Shown here piece by piece: positions 19,828 to 30,024 of a DNA stretch of 64,000 nucleotides; position 1 is the stretch's first letter, and the number at the start of each line of letters is the position of its first letter. Source of the DNA: Bryobacterales bacterium (GTDB lineage Bacteria; Acidobacteriota; Terriglobia; Bryobacterales; Bryobacteraceae); NCBI GenBank assembly GCA_003135055.1, contig PLDF01000299.1, forward strand, positions 1 to 64,000, in the 5' to 3' direction. The notes beneath the pieces were generated by a model. The model worked only from the letters and a program-made list of their open reading frames with translations, was not told where the DNA came from and searched no databases. Position numbers and translations under genes: made by a program.

Positions 19828-22564
19828 ATGAGCCGCATCTTCGGAATTACAAACATTGCCGCCGCATTCGCGCTGAGGCAACCGCATTCGCGCAAACCTT
19901 ACCGCCCGGCGCCCAAAGGGTGACGTCCGTCGAGGGCATTACGGAATATGCCTATCCGAACGGGCTGCGCGTGCTCTTGTTCCCCGACCAGTCGAAGCCG
20001 AAGGTTACCGTGAACATCACCTATCTGGTGGGTTCCCGCCACGAAGGATACGGAGAACCGGCATGGCGCATCTTATGGAGCACATGCTATTCCTGCGAAC
20101 CAAGGATGGAAGGGACGTCAAGAAGGAGATAACCGCCCACGGCGCTTCCTGGAATGGCACCACCTGGTATGACCGTACAAACTACTTTGAGATCGTGACG
20201 GCGACGGACGAGAACTTGCGCTGGGCTATCGAGCTCGAGGCCGGCCGCATGGAGAATATGCGGATCGAGAAGGCGCTGCTCGATACGGAAATGACGGTGG
20301 TCCGCAACGAATTCGAAATGGGCGAGAACAGTCCCACGAATATCCTTTACCAGCGCACGCTGGGAGCGGCATACGCCTACCATAACTACGGCAAACCGAC
20401 CATCGGCAACAAGTCTGACATCGAGAATGTGCCAATCGACCGGTTGGAGGCGTTTTACCACAAGTTTTATCAGCCGGACAACGCGATCCTTACGATCGCC
20501 GGCCAGTTCGATAGCTTCAAGGTCTTGGCCCTGGTGGCGCAAGCGTTCGGCGCCATTCCCCGGCCTATGCGGACGCTGCCGAAGACTTATACGGTGGAAC
20601 CGACGCAGGAAGGCGAACGGTCGGTTACGTTACGCCGCATAGGAGACATTCAGGCGATTGTGGATGTCTATCACGCGCCGGCGTCGACTCACCCGGATAG
20701 CGCGGCGCTTCAGGTTCTGGGCTCGGTCCTCGGCGATAACCCGTCGGGCCGGTTGTACAAGGCCCTGGTAGACAATAAGAAGGCGGTGGCCGCGGGCGCG
20801 GGCTTGCAGGAGCTGCACGATCCGGGCTTCCTGATGGCCAATGCCATCGTCCGGCAGGATCAGTCGATCGACGATGCGCGCGATCTGCTCCTGAAGACTG
20901 TGGAAGGCGTGGCCAAGGAGCCGCCTTCGAAGGAAGAAGTGGAGCGCGCGAAAACGAGGATCTTAAAGCAGTTCGATCTGAACCTGACCGATTCGCAGAA
21001 CATCGGACTCACCATCAGCGAGTATGCGGCGGCGGGCGACTGGAGGCTGCTGTTCCTCACCCGCGATCGCGTCAGGAACGTGACCGAACAGGATGTAGCA
21101 CGGGTCGCCAGCACTTACCTGAAAGCGTCGAACCGCACGCTAGGCGAATTCATTCCCACCAAGAGCCCGGATCGCGCGGAGATACCCGCGACGCCCGACG
21201 CGGCGGAGGTTCTGAAGAATTATAAGGGCGGCGCGGCTATCTCGGAAGGCGAAGCGTTTTCCCCCACGCCGGCCAGTATCGAAAGCCGCGTGGTGCGCCG
21301 GAAATTGGCGGGAGGAATGGGAATTGTGCTGCTGCCGAAGAAGACGCGCGGCGGAACGGTGATGGCGCGGGTCCGGCTGGATTTCGGAGATGAGCGGTCG
21401 CTGTTTGGCAAAGCCGATGTTGGACAGTTTACGGGCGCGCTGTTAATCCGCGGAACCAAGAACAAGTCGCGGCAGCAGATTCAGGATGAGATGGACCGCC
21501 TGAAGGCGCGCATCGGCGTGAGTGGCGATGCAACGACCGCTATCGCCACCATCGAAACCACGGAGGAGAACCTGCCGGGCGCCTTGCGGCTGGTGGCCGA
21601 AATTTTCCGCGAGCCATCCTTTCCCGAGAGCGAGTTCGAGCAAATCAGGCAGCTTCGGATCGCTTCCATCGAAAACGCCAAGAGCGAGCCGCAGTTCCTG
21701 GCGTCGCTGGAATTGCAGCGCCATCTGAATTCCTATCCGCGCGGCGACATACGGTATGTGGGCACGCTGGACGAGCAGATCGAAGATCTGAAAAAGGCCG
21801 CTCCCGACGATGTGCGCAGATTCTACGCGCAGTTCTATGGCGCATCCGACGCTAAGCTCGTCGTCAGCGGCCAATTCGCGACGGCGGAGTTAGAGAAGCT
21901 TGCGGCCGATTTGTTCGCGAACTGGAAGAGCCCCAGCCCTTACGCGCGGCTAACTTCCGGTTATCGGAAGTTCGACGCGATCGACCGGAAGATCGAGACG
22001 CCCGATAAACAGAACGCGATGTTTATCGGCGCGGTAGTCACTAAGATGACGGACGACGATCCCGACTACCCGGCAATGGCGATCGCCAACTACATATTCG
22101 GCGGCTCGGGCGGTTCGCGGCTTTTCAAGCGGGTGCGCGATAAGGAGGGTCTGAGCTATGGCGTAAGGTCGGGATTCTCGGCTCCGCCCAAGGACGATCG
22201 CGCTATGTTCAGCGTCAACGCAATCAGCAATCCGCAGAACGCTCCCAAGGTGGAGGCCAGCATCAAGGATGAACTGGCTCGAACGCTGAAGGACGGCTTC
22301 ACGGAAGACGAGGTGGCGGCCGCGAAGAAGTCGTGGCTGGAAGAAGAGATGGTGGGACGCTCGCAGGACGCCCAACTACTGACCGTCCTGATGCAGCGCG
22401 AGCGGTTCGGGCGAACCTTGCAATGGGACGAAGCGTTTGAGACAAAGGTTGCCACACTGACGCCGCAGCAAGTATCGGACGCTTTCCGCCGCCATGTGGA
22501 TGCCGGGGCGCTTACTTACGTGAAGGCCGGCGACTTTAAGAAAGCCGGCGTCTTTCAGCAGTAG
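19828..22564 (+). pseudogene. M16-family zinc peptidase (insulinase/PqqL-like), interrupted by two N-terminal frameshifts
   Basis: The start ATG has a strong ribosome site and a signal-peptide-like beginning ([14 protein letters not shown]). A shift at about 19878 leads to the frame [19 protein letters not shown] one-base loss at about 20053 (GAGAACC, where GAAACC is expected) leads to the frame carrying the catalytic HLMEHMLF. From about 20063 the remaining 833 codons are open: the distal zinc ligand is in TVVRNEFEMG, and the second, inactive M16 repeat begins near residue 400 of that part (MGIVLLPKKTRGGTVMARVR). The conserved reading beyond the shifts and the intact promoter suggest recent damage or sequencing indels rather than old decay. 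If corrected, the product is an exported two-domain M16 peptidase of about 910 residues. Confidence 0.8.
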
Positions 22565-23277
22565 AAAAAAAGAGCGCGCAAGGCGAGGCTGAACATAGCG
22601 GTCGAAGCGTCCACGCAAGTCAGTAAGCCAGGCTAGCTGCCAGGCACTGCTAAATCGCGAACCTAGCCGTGTCCGTTCAACGGCCAAGTACTAAGCTGCC
22701 CTGAGTTGTTTCAGCCAGTCCGGCGATTGGGAGTTAGATGTGTTGGGCGGCCTACTCTTGTCAACAGCGGGCCAGTTCTTTGTCGAGTCCTATGGCATCC
22801 TCACGCGCGGCGAATATTGGCGATTCCAGTCTCAATGCCTGCGGAGGATTCGCGTGCTTTCCCCGAAAGCCCTTGTCCGAGATTCAATCGATGACTTGAG
22901 AAAGGCGTTTCGGGACCGCGACGGAGAACGCGCGACGCGGATCGCACTGGAGCTTTACGGCATCGACGCAGCACGGATGGACACCGCGCTTGGACATTGA
23001 CCGAGGCTTGCAAAGATCCGTTCAGAGCTACTGGGACGCCCGCGCGAAGAACGAGAGAAGCAGGTTCGGTCCGGAAAGATCGACGCCGGCACGCGAGGCG
23101 AAGCGACGGGCGGCGCTCAGATGGGCGCGCTCGATCGGCTCTACAATTCGGCCGGCTTTCCGATGGCGGCGAATTCACGGAAGCCCAAATCACCCAGCCT
23201 CCCGAGGATTTGAGCTTCCAGCCCTTTGCAGCATCGCTGCGCGGGCATGCGGTGGCATTCCTGGGCAGCCGCCAATG
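22565..23277. other. Stretch without a supported gene, possible remnant near 22740-23000
   Basis: An open frame at 22740-23000 on the plus strand has coding-like composition (RDSIDDLRKAFRDRDGERA) but no start with a ribosome site, no recognised family and an abrupt end. The frame after it shifts repeatedly. It may be another decayed gene. Confidence 0.35.
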
Positions 23278-24336
23278 CTAATGCTTGATGGGATCTTTCC
23301 CCGCCTTATCGTCCACATCCGTGTCGAACGTAATCGTCGATTCGCCCTGAAACTTCCGGAAGCCGCTGAAGGTCACTTCATTCTTCGTATGGATATAACC
23401 GGTTCCCATGCGCACTTCGGCGCGCAGCGGTAACACATACTGTTTGCCGCCCACATCCTGGGACGCATAATCCAACACCCTCATGGCTTGCCTGACGGGG
23501 AAATCGACGGGGATATCCGCGGCGCGGTCGGTCAGGCGGACAATGTCGTTGGTCTCGCCGTCCAGGTAAACAAGGCCCTCCTCTCCAACCACCACTTCAT
23601 CCGGAATCGGGCCCATGCCGAACGACAGTTTGTAGTGCGAGTCGGTCGTTTGGACGCGGTAGGAATATACTTGCGTCGCGCGTTTGCGCAAATGGGTCCA
23701 GTGGTCCCAAGTGAACCGGGTGTGCGACTTGAGATCGAAAATCCCCAGCATCAAACTGCCGAATTCTCCTTGCGACCAGGCGCCCCGCATCGATTGGAAG
23801 CTTTGCGTCGTCGGGTGGCCGTTGATCGTCGTGAGGCGGTAGTCTTCAGCGTGATCGAGATAGCTGAGCTTGACCCCCAGAACGTCTTTCCTATCCCAAT
23901 TGCCTTTTCCGCTCGCGTCTTCGAAGCGCTCCACGGTCTCGTTGCACAGAAAATCGGGCAGGCGCGCCGTGTAGCTGAGGGCATAAACACGCGCGTGGTG
24001 AATGGCGGCTACGATCTCTTCCTGCGTGGGCATCGGCGGAGAAGTAAATTTGGGTGGATCGTCCGGTAACGGCAGCAGATCCGAAATATCGCGCAAATGG
24101 TTCAGTTCCTGCAAGGTTTTGGGACCGGCGCCGGCGCTCTCCAACTCCTCCACCGGGTACGTCTCAAGCTTTTCCGCAAGCTTTACCTTACTCAAAGCCT
24201 TGGCGATCTGCTTATCGTCGCGATTCGCAGCCAGACCCGCGCGGACCAGCGCTACGACATGGTTGACGGTTGCCGGCGGCGGGTCGGCCGCCAACGCCAG
24301 GAACGCGAGCATCGCGAGGCTAAGCGCATAGCGCAT
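23278..24336 (-). CDS. Secreted protein of unknown function
   Basis: The start is set at the ATG opening a signal peptide (MRYALSLAMLAFLALAAD). The mature part has a helical N-terminal region (NRDDKQIAKALSKVKLAEKL), then a predicted beta-rich domain of about 230 residues beginning at YALSYTARLPDFLCNETVER. The single Cys in DFLCNE and Trp/His-rich segments such as TRFTWDHWTHLRKRATQVYS are notable. I do not recognise a named domain. Similar proteins with the 'YTARLPDFLCNETVER' feature occur among acidobacterial hypothetical proteins from memory, but no function is known. It is convergent with the decayed stretch and divergent from the next gene. Confidence 0.75.
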   Translation of the reverse strand: MRYALSLAMLAFLALAADPPPATVNHVVALVRAGLAANRDDKQIAKALSKVKLAEKLETYPVEELESAGAGPKTLQELNHLRDISDLLPLPDDPPKFTSPPMPTQEEIVAAIHHARVYALSYTARLPDFLCNETVERFEDASGKGNWDRKDVLGVKLSYLDHAEDYRLTTINGHPTTQSFQSMRGAWSQGEFGSLMLGIFDLKSHTRFTWDHWTHLRKRATQVYSYRVQTTDSHYKLSFGMGPIPDEVVVGEEGLVYLDGETNDIVRLTDRAADIPVDFPVRQAMRVLDYASQDVGGKQYVLPLRAEVRMGTGYIHTKNEVTFSGFRKFQGESTITFDTDVDDKAGKDPIKH

Positions 24337-24480
24337 AAAAGTTCCAGGGTGGGGTCTGAATGTTCTGTAAGCCACGCATTTCCGGTCCCAGACCGCTGGA
24401 GTTGGCTCCCGAGGCGACAATATAATCTTGGGCCGGCATTACCCTATCGATTCTAACAGTACCCTATCGTAATATGAATT

Positions 24481-25083
24481 ATGGTTCGGCTTCTGGGGGC
24501 TTGGAGTTTCGCGCTAGCTTTATTGCAGGCGCCGGTGTGCGCGCAGGTGATCGAATTCGAGTCCAATGGCCAAAAGTATCAAACGCTGACGAAATCAGGG
24601 GTGACGATTATCTTCACCCATCTGCCGAACCATCTCCACGAATATGCGGTAATTCACGTGGCGATTTCGAACGGCTTCAAGACGCCGTACGTCGTCCGGC
24701 CGGAGGATTTCAACTACGTTCGCGCCGACGGGCAATCCATCCGCGCCGCCACCGCACAGGCCGTGGTCAATATGCTCATGCAAAAGGGCAACGCCAACGA
24801 TGTGGTGCGGCTGGTCACCGCCTATGAAGCGTCGGTTTACGGCAACACGCACTACAAGGCAACCAACGGGTTCGAGCAGCGCCGGCAATCCGCATTGGCG
24901 TTCGGCGCGACCAAGCTGAAGGCGGCCGCGGCGGCCAGCGTTCTGGCGTTGGGGACCACCAAACTTGAAGGGGGCGATTCGTCGGACGGGGCCGTGTTTT
25001 TTCCCAACGAGGGGAAACCGCTCACGGGCGGGAAGCTGGTGGTGCGGACCAATACGGACGTGTTTGAGTTTAATTCGGAGTGA
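24481..25083 (+). CDS. Small secreted protein of unknown function
   Basis: A 200-residue product with a signal peptide (LLGAWSFALALLQAPVCAQ), then a likely beta-sandwich region (VTIIFTHLPNHLHEYAVIHVAISNG, TPYVVRPEDFNYV) and a helical Ala-rich segment near residues 140-160. It ends with the strand-rich KLVVRTNTDVFEF. No family is recognised. TAATAT lies five bases before the ATG, so it may be leaderless. It is convergent with the ornithine-cyclodeaminase-like gene and the ends overlap by 14 bases. Confidence 0.7.
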   Translation: MVRLLGAWSFALALLQAPVCAQVIEFESNGQKYQTLTKSGVTIIFTHLPNHLHEYAVIHVAISNGFKTPYVVRPEDFNYVRADGQSIRAATAQAVVNMLMQKGNANDVVRLVTAYEASVYGNTHYKATNGFEQRRQSALAFGATKLKAAAAASVLALGTTKLEGGDSSDGAVFFPNEGKPLTGGKLVVRTNTDVFEFNSE

Positions 25084-26026
25084 GTGTCAGCCTCCGCAAC
25101 GCCAGCTTGGCGATCTGAATATCCTGTACAGCCACGCCGGTTAAATCCGCGATGGTAATCTGCGCCGCATTCTTCCGTCCAAGGCTTCGATTTTGAACGA
25201 TCTCTCCCAGCTCTATCAGATCGTCGTTTGCGATTAGCCCTTCCTGAATCGCATACGACGAGTCTCCGAACTGTGCGCACTGCTTCCGGCTGTCCACCGC
25301 ACACAGTGCGCGCGCGAAGAGCCGCGGGTCGAGTTCCTGCTTGCCGCCGCCATCGGCGCCGACGGCCGTGATGTGCGTTCCCGGCTGGACGTCGTCCGCG
25401 CCGAGCAGCCAGTGGCGCGCGGGCGTGGCGGTCACAATCAATTGACTGCGCAACGCCAGCCCGGCCACGGTGGGTGCGAGATCGATCTGAAAGCCTTCCA
25501 CCTGGAATGCGGCTTGGAATGCCGCGGCGCGCTCCGCCGACCGCGCCCAAAGCAGCACGCGCCGGCACGGGGTGACCTCTTTCAGATACTCCAGTTGCAG
25601 CCGCGCCTGCGTACCGGCGCCCACGATGCCGATGCACTCCACCTTCGATGGCGCCAGATACTTTGCCGCCACCGCGCCGGCCGCGGCTGTACGCAGATCG
25701 GTCAGGCATCCTTCGTCCTGAAGAATCGCCAGCAGCTCGCCGGTGCGGCTGCTGAAGACGAGGACCACGCCGTTGCTCGACGGCAATCCCCGCTCCGGAT
25801 TCCGGTAGAAACCGGTGGCGATCTTCACCGTGAAGGCGTCGTCGCCGCGAATGTATCCGTACTTGATGTGGCAATCGCCGGGCGGCTCGTCAAAGTCCAG
25901 ACGACCGACGGGAGGAACCACCACTTCGCCGCGAGAGTAGGCCGCGAAACCGTCCTCCACGGCCTGCATCAACTCCGCCGGATGGATAGCCGCCAGCAAC
26001 TCGGCGCGCGAGTAGAGGCGGGACAC
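25070..26026 (-). CDS. Ornithine cyclodeaminase / mu-crystallin family NAD(P)-dependent enzyme
   Basis: The 318-residue product has the family's substrate region (HIKYGYIRGDDAFTVKIATGF, GVVLVFSSRTGELLAILQDE), the hallmark CLTDLRTAAAGAVAAKYLA and the Rossmann motif IGIVGAGTQARLQLEYL. Members interconvert amino acids such as ornithine/proline, alanine or ketimines, so the substrate is not fixed by sequence. The GTG start is chosen because it gives the standard family length; an upstream TTG would add 13 poor residues. The GTG overlaps the stop of a short upstream frame as TAGTG, which suggests translational coupling. Confidence 0.88.
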   Translation of the reverse strand: MSRLYSRAELLAAIHPAELMQAVEDGFAAYSRGEVVVPPVGRLDFDEPPGDCHIKYGYIRGDDAFTVKIATGFYRNPERGLPSSNGVVLVFSSRTGELLAILQDEGCLTDLRTAAAGAVAAKYLAPSKVECIGIVGAGTQARLQLEYLKEVTPCRRVLLWARSAERAAAFQAAFQVEGFQIDLAPTVAGLALRSQLIVTATPARHWLLGADDVQPGTHITAVGADGGGKQELDPRLFARALCAVDSRKQCAQFGDSSYAIQEGLIANDDLIELGEIVQNRSLGRKNAAQITIADLTGVAVQDIQIAKLALRRLTLTPN

Positions 26027-26298
26027 TACGGTTTCACCGGCCGCGGCGCGGTCAGCCCAGTCCAACTATTGCTATTCAGCGCGGCGCCGGGGTCAAAGTT
26101 CCAATTGGTCACCGGATGATGGTTGCCGCCCGCCCACGCGCAGCCACAGTGATTGCTCAGTTCCACCGCGCCGGCCTTCCACCCCGAAGACATTTCCAGT
26201 TCAAAACGAGCTTGCGAGTGTTGGCGTAGTCCGGTAGAGTGAGCGGGCAAGGATGGCCCTGCGCAATAGGCCAATAGCGGGATGGCGCCGGTTCGCAT
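26026..26298 (-). CDS. Possible small protein upstream of the cyclodeaminase-like gene
   Basis: A 90-codon frame with an ATG preceded by GGAGC eight bases upstream and a stop (TAG) that overlaps the GTG of the next gene. The sequence includes GCAWAGGNHHPVTNWNFDPG and has no recognised domain. It could be real, coupled to the enzyme, or a remnant. Confidence 0.35.
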   Translation of the reverse strand: MRTGAIPLLAYCAGPSLPAHSTGLRQHSQARFELEMSSGWKAGAVELSNHCGCAWAGGNHHPVTNWNFDPGAALNSNSWTGLTAPRPVKP

Positions 26299-26322
26299 GT
26301 TCTGCTCCGCTCTATTTATAGA

Positions 26323-29300
26323 CTACTTAATCGGCAGATTCGCGGCTTTCGAACTGACGCCGCCAGTGGTCAGCACGACGGGCTGATTGCCGGCTGCCAA
26401 CCCCGAAGGCATCGTGATGTTGATCTGGTACTCGGCCGGGTACCCCGCCAGCCCGCAATAGGATACCGGCGCATTCCGCCCGCCCACAGTCACCGTACAC
26501 AGACTCTTGGTAGCCGGCAGCGGATTGAAAGTCGCAACCGCGCCGCTGGCAGGCTGATTGTAGACCGGCCCCAATCCGTTGCCGTACAACTGCACGGAAT
26601 CCCCGGCGTGCGCCGGATTCGACGCCGAGATCGGGCTCGGATTGGCCCCATAGGTGGTCGAATCTATAGCCGCGGCGATTCCGCTGTTCTGAAACAATTG
26701 CGGCGCATACGTCACCAGCGGAATGGTCAACACGTTGCTGTCCGCAATGCCGTCCACGTTGATCTTCACCAAAGCCGAAGTCGCGCCCTGCAGCTCCCAG
26801 GGGATCATCACATTGAGCTGCGTTCCAGCCTGGCTGACAAACGTGAAGAAAGCGGGGGCGCCGTTGTAATCGGCTGGCTGGCCATCATAGGATTGCGGGA
26901 CGTCGAAGCTCGCGGTGACGCCGTCCAGATTCATTGGGTAGGGAAGGAACGCGGGTGCATCGCCGCCCAGAAATGTGTTGTTGCCAACGAAACTCGGATT
27001 CGCCAAGTTCGTTCCATAGATCGAGATATACGAACCCGCGGCGATATTCGTGCTGCCCACCGCGGATTCGCTGATGCTGGTCACCTGGGGGGCGTTGATG
27101 ATGAGGCCGCTGAACGGAATCGACATACCCGCGGCTGTGGCTGTAACCGTCGGAGAGTCACTGGCGGAAGCGCCGCCGAACACTTCTACCCAGGCGACGC
27201 CGTAGGCATCGGAATTGCACGTGGCCGCAATGGCACTGCTGGCCGGAGAGCACGCCGGATGGCCGCCGACGCTCTGCAACGTGGCGCTGTTGCGCGGCGA
27301 CACGGAAAACGACACCGGGGAATTCGCCACCGGAACCCCGGAGGCGTCAATCAGCTTGATTTGCAGCGCGCCTCCATCGCCGTTCGGAAGCGTTTCGAAA
27401 CTGCCTTGCGCTAATTTGTCAATCTGCCCGAACTGGATGGCCTGCATGTCGTTGACTGCATAACTGGGCGCAATGAACAGGTACGGTACGTGGATCGGGT
27501 GGATCGTTCCGACCGTGCCAAAGATGTTCACGGCCCCTGTATATTCGCCCCCCGAGGGGAGGCTTCCCGAGATCGTCAGCGTGATGATTGCCGACGCGCC
27601 TCCGGATACTGCGACGGCGGATTTATCCAGGGAAATCCTCGCGAAGGTCTCTCGCCCGCCGTTGGGATCCACTGGAGCGCTTACTGTTATGTTTAACCCC
27701 GCCACTCCGGTCCCGAGGTTGGTGATCTGGATTTGTTTTGAGACCGGCAGCGTGGTTAAGGCGCCGAAGGAGACGGATACCGGGTTTGTGCCGTCGGATG
27801 TCACCGCTTGCGCGATCATGGCGCTCTGGGTCGCGGCGCCCACGTCGAGCCGGCCGGCGCCGATATTCAGGGCGTCCACGGTGTCGCCCCAATTGTCGCC
27901 CAGCGCCGCCGTATCCGGGGCTGCCGTATTCATCAGCAGGGCCTTGATCTGCGCGGCCGTGTAGGTAGGATGAAGCTGCATCAGCAGCGCGGCTGAACCG
28001 GCCACCATGGGCGCGGAGAAACTTGTGCCCGAGGCCGCAATGTAGCCGTTGGCGCTGTACATGCCGCTGGACTGGTCGAAGCTTTGAGTCGCCATGTACA
28101 TGGCATTGGCGCCGAAGAAGTAACCGTCCTGCAAGGCGGCGTTCGTAGCATTTGACGTAGGACTGTCTTCCTGATCGGCGCCGCCCGTCGCGACGATGTC
28201 GGGCTTCAGGGCCAGCGTGCCGGGGACCGGCCCGGGCGAAGAAAACGCCAGTAACTGGTTGGCGGCCAGAGCCGGCAGGAAACCCGGGGCATACAACGAC
28301 TTAGCCTGCTGGTTATAAGCCGTCAAAAGCATTTCCGTCCCAGCCGGGTCCACCAGCGCCGAACTGCCGGGATGCGAATCCGTGTAACTCTTGAGATTCT
28401 GACCATCACTTTGGCCGATCATCACGATCGGGCCGAACAGCGGAATATTCCCGGAAGAGTCCTGGGTCTCCACCGGCGTCGCCGCGCCCGGCGCGTTCAT
28501 GTAGAAGATAATGCCGAGTGCCGCCGCATTGGCCGCGTTAGTGGCCTTGGTGTTGAAGTCGCAGTTACCCTGCTCGATCAAGGCGATCGCGTTGTACAGG
28601 GCGAACGCCGGCAGGGCGCTGCAGGCAAACCCGTCGTTGCCCGCCTGTGCCGCATCCACCACCGGGAACGTCCAGGCGCCCGAGAACGCGCCGGCGGCAA
28701 TGTCAGCCGAGTAGGCGTCGCTGGTCTGGGCTGAGATGCTTTGCAGCGTCGATGGCCCTCCCACCAGACTGACGCTGGGCTGCAATACGTGAGAGTTCAT
28801 GGTGGCGCCCACCGCAATGACCGACGGAGCGGTGGCGGGTGAGCCGATCATGTTGAAACCGGTTTGTGCGGTGTTAAAGAAATCGTACCCGTTCTCGCCA
28901 TCGTCGCCGGCCGCGACGGCGATCACCATGCCGAGCTGCGCGGCCTTCTCGAAGTTGTAGGCCAGAAAGTCGCAGGGCACGCCAGCGGATTGTCCGCAGC
29001 CGAACCCGGTATCTAGGGGACCATAGGTGGCGACAACGCCCGCCGACAGGTTGACGATCTGCATGCCGTCATTGAAGGCATCGTTGAGAGCCTGGATGTA
29101 GACACTCTCGAAATTCTTCCCGCCGCCGCCCGGCATTCCCGGGGAGTTCTCCACGCGGTAATTCCCCAACCAGGCTTTGGGCGCCATGCCCGAGAACGGA
29201 ACGGCGGGGCCGGTAATCTGGTTGCCGGCGATCACCGACGCAATGGCGGTGCCCTCGCCGGAACGGTCGCGCGGCGAATAGTCGTCGGGTCCCGAGTCAT

Positions 29301-30006
29301 TGGATACCGCGGTTGAGTCACTGCTGCTGCCCGCCGACAATTCGCGCACGTAACTGCGCGCCACAATCACCTTGCTGTTGGTATAGCTGCAGTCCGCCGG
29401 GAAGTTAGCGGTGCACTTGGGAAAGCCCGCTGGCATGGAAAGCGACTGATCCTGAAACGCCGGATGGTTCTGGTCGATGCCCGAGCCGATAACTCCGATC
29501 ATGATGCCTTTCCCGGCGTTCGATTGGCCGCCAAGGGCCGTCCATGCCACCGGCGCGTTGGCCAGCGTGGTGGCGGCGTTCAGCCGCGGTTTCATTGGCC
29601 GCATTTCGATCACGCCTTTGACTCCGGGCAGGGACTTCAGCTCGCCGGCGCGATCCGGCGTTGTCGCGACAAATATCGCGTTCGACAGGGTGTCCACCGC
29701 CCCCACCACCGCAAACTTCCGCGACGCCAGCTCCTGTTTCAGGCTCGCCTGGCGGGCCTCGATCTGCCCCCGGTAATTTTCAGCCGCGGCGGAGCGGGTG
29801 GCCTCGCGAGTGGTAAAACGGTCGCCGACCGCCGGATCTTCCAGCACCAAAGCGTAGTGCCGGAGATTCCGCTGCTGCTGCGCGGTGACGGAAAAGACTG
29901 GCAGAAAGCAAAAAAGACTACCCAAAAATGCGGATCTAAAGATGCGTGAAGACGCGCATATTCGACGAATTGCTGCAGCTTGCGGCTTCCGGCAGCTAAG
30001 TGTCAT
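26323..30006 (-). CDS. Large exported subtilase-like (S8) protein with altered active site, PA domain and TIGR03437-type C-terminus
   Basis: The 1227-residue product has a signal peptide (SAFLGSLFCFLPVFSVTAQ), a propeptide-like region with LKSLPGVKGVIEM and an S8 domain. The catalytic Asp position reads VIGSGID (Gly174), the His position reads SGEGTAIASV (Glu251) and the oxyanion Asn position reads AAGDDG (Asp368). The Ser is kept in GTSFSAPMVAG (Ser662). His-to-Glu and Asn-to-Asp are the residues found in sedolisins (S53). A PA-type insert lies near residues 480-560 (ALIEQGNCDFNTKATNA). Ig-like segments and a TIGR03437-type end (SYISIYGTNLANPSFVG, SVQLYGNGLGPV) follow. A GGAGG site precedes the ATG. 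The gene lies 18 bp after the HTTM gene in one operon. It is either catalytically inert or uses a different mechanism. Confidence 0.9.
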   Translation of the reverse strand: MTLSCRKPQAAAIRRICASSRIFRSAFLGSLFCFLPVFSVTAQQQRNLRHYALVLEDPAVGDRFTTREATRSAAAENYRGQIEARQASLKQELASRKFAVVGAVDTLSNAIFVATTPDRAGELKSLPGVKGVIEMRPMKPRLNAATTLANAPVAWTALGGQSNAGKGIMIGVIGSGIDQNHPAFQDQSLSMPAGFPKCTANFPADCSYTNSKVIVARSYVRELSAGSSSDSTAVSNDSGPDDYSPRDRSGEGTAIASVIAGNQITGPAVPFSGMAPKAWLGNYRVENSPGMPGGGGKNFESVYIQALNDAFNDGMQIVNLSAGVVATYGPLDTGFGCGQSAGVPCDFLAYNFEKAAQLGMVIAVAAGDDGENGYDFFNTAQTGFNMIGSPATAPSVIAVGATMNSHVLQPSVSLVGGPSTLQSISAQTSDAYSADIAAGAFSGAWTFPVVDAAQAGNDGFACSALPAFALYNAIALIEQGNCDFNTKATNAANAAALGIIFYMNAPGAATPVETQDSSGNIPLFGPIVMIGQSDGQNLKSYTDSHPGSSALVDPAGTEMLLTAYNQQAKSLYAPGFLPALAANQLLAFSSPGPVPGTLALKPDIVATGGADQEDSPTSNATNAALQDGYFFGANAMYMATQSFDQSSGMYSANGYIAASGTSFSAPMVAGSAALLMQLHPTYTAAQIKALLMNTAAPDTAALGDNWGDTVDALNIGAGRLDVGAATQSAMIAQAVTSDGTNPVSVSFGALTTLPVSKQIQITNLGTGVAGLNITVSAPVDPNGGRETFARISLDKSAVAVSGGASAIITLTISGSLPSGGEYTGAVNIFGTVGTIHPIHVPYLFIAPSYAVNDMQAIQFGQIDKLAQGSFETLPNGDGGALQIKLIDASGVPVANSPVSFSVSPRNSATLQSVGGHPACSPASSAIAATCNSDAYGVAWVEVFGGASASDSPTVTATAAGMSIPFSGLIINAPQVTSISESAVGSTNIAAGSYISIYGTNLANPSFVGNNTFLGGDAPAFLPYPMNLDGVTASFDVPQSYDGQPADYNGAPAFFTFVSQAGTQLNVMIPWELQGATSALVKINVDGIADSNVLTIPLVTYAPQLFQNSGIAAAIDSTTYGANPSPISASNPAHAGDSVQLYGNGLGPVYNQPASGAVATFNPLPATKSLCTVTVGGRNAPVSYCGLAGYPAEYQINITMPSGLAAGNQPVVLTTGGVSSKAANLPIK

Positions 30007-30024
30007 AGGTTCCTCCGGGGGGCG

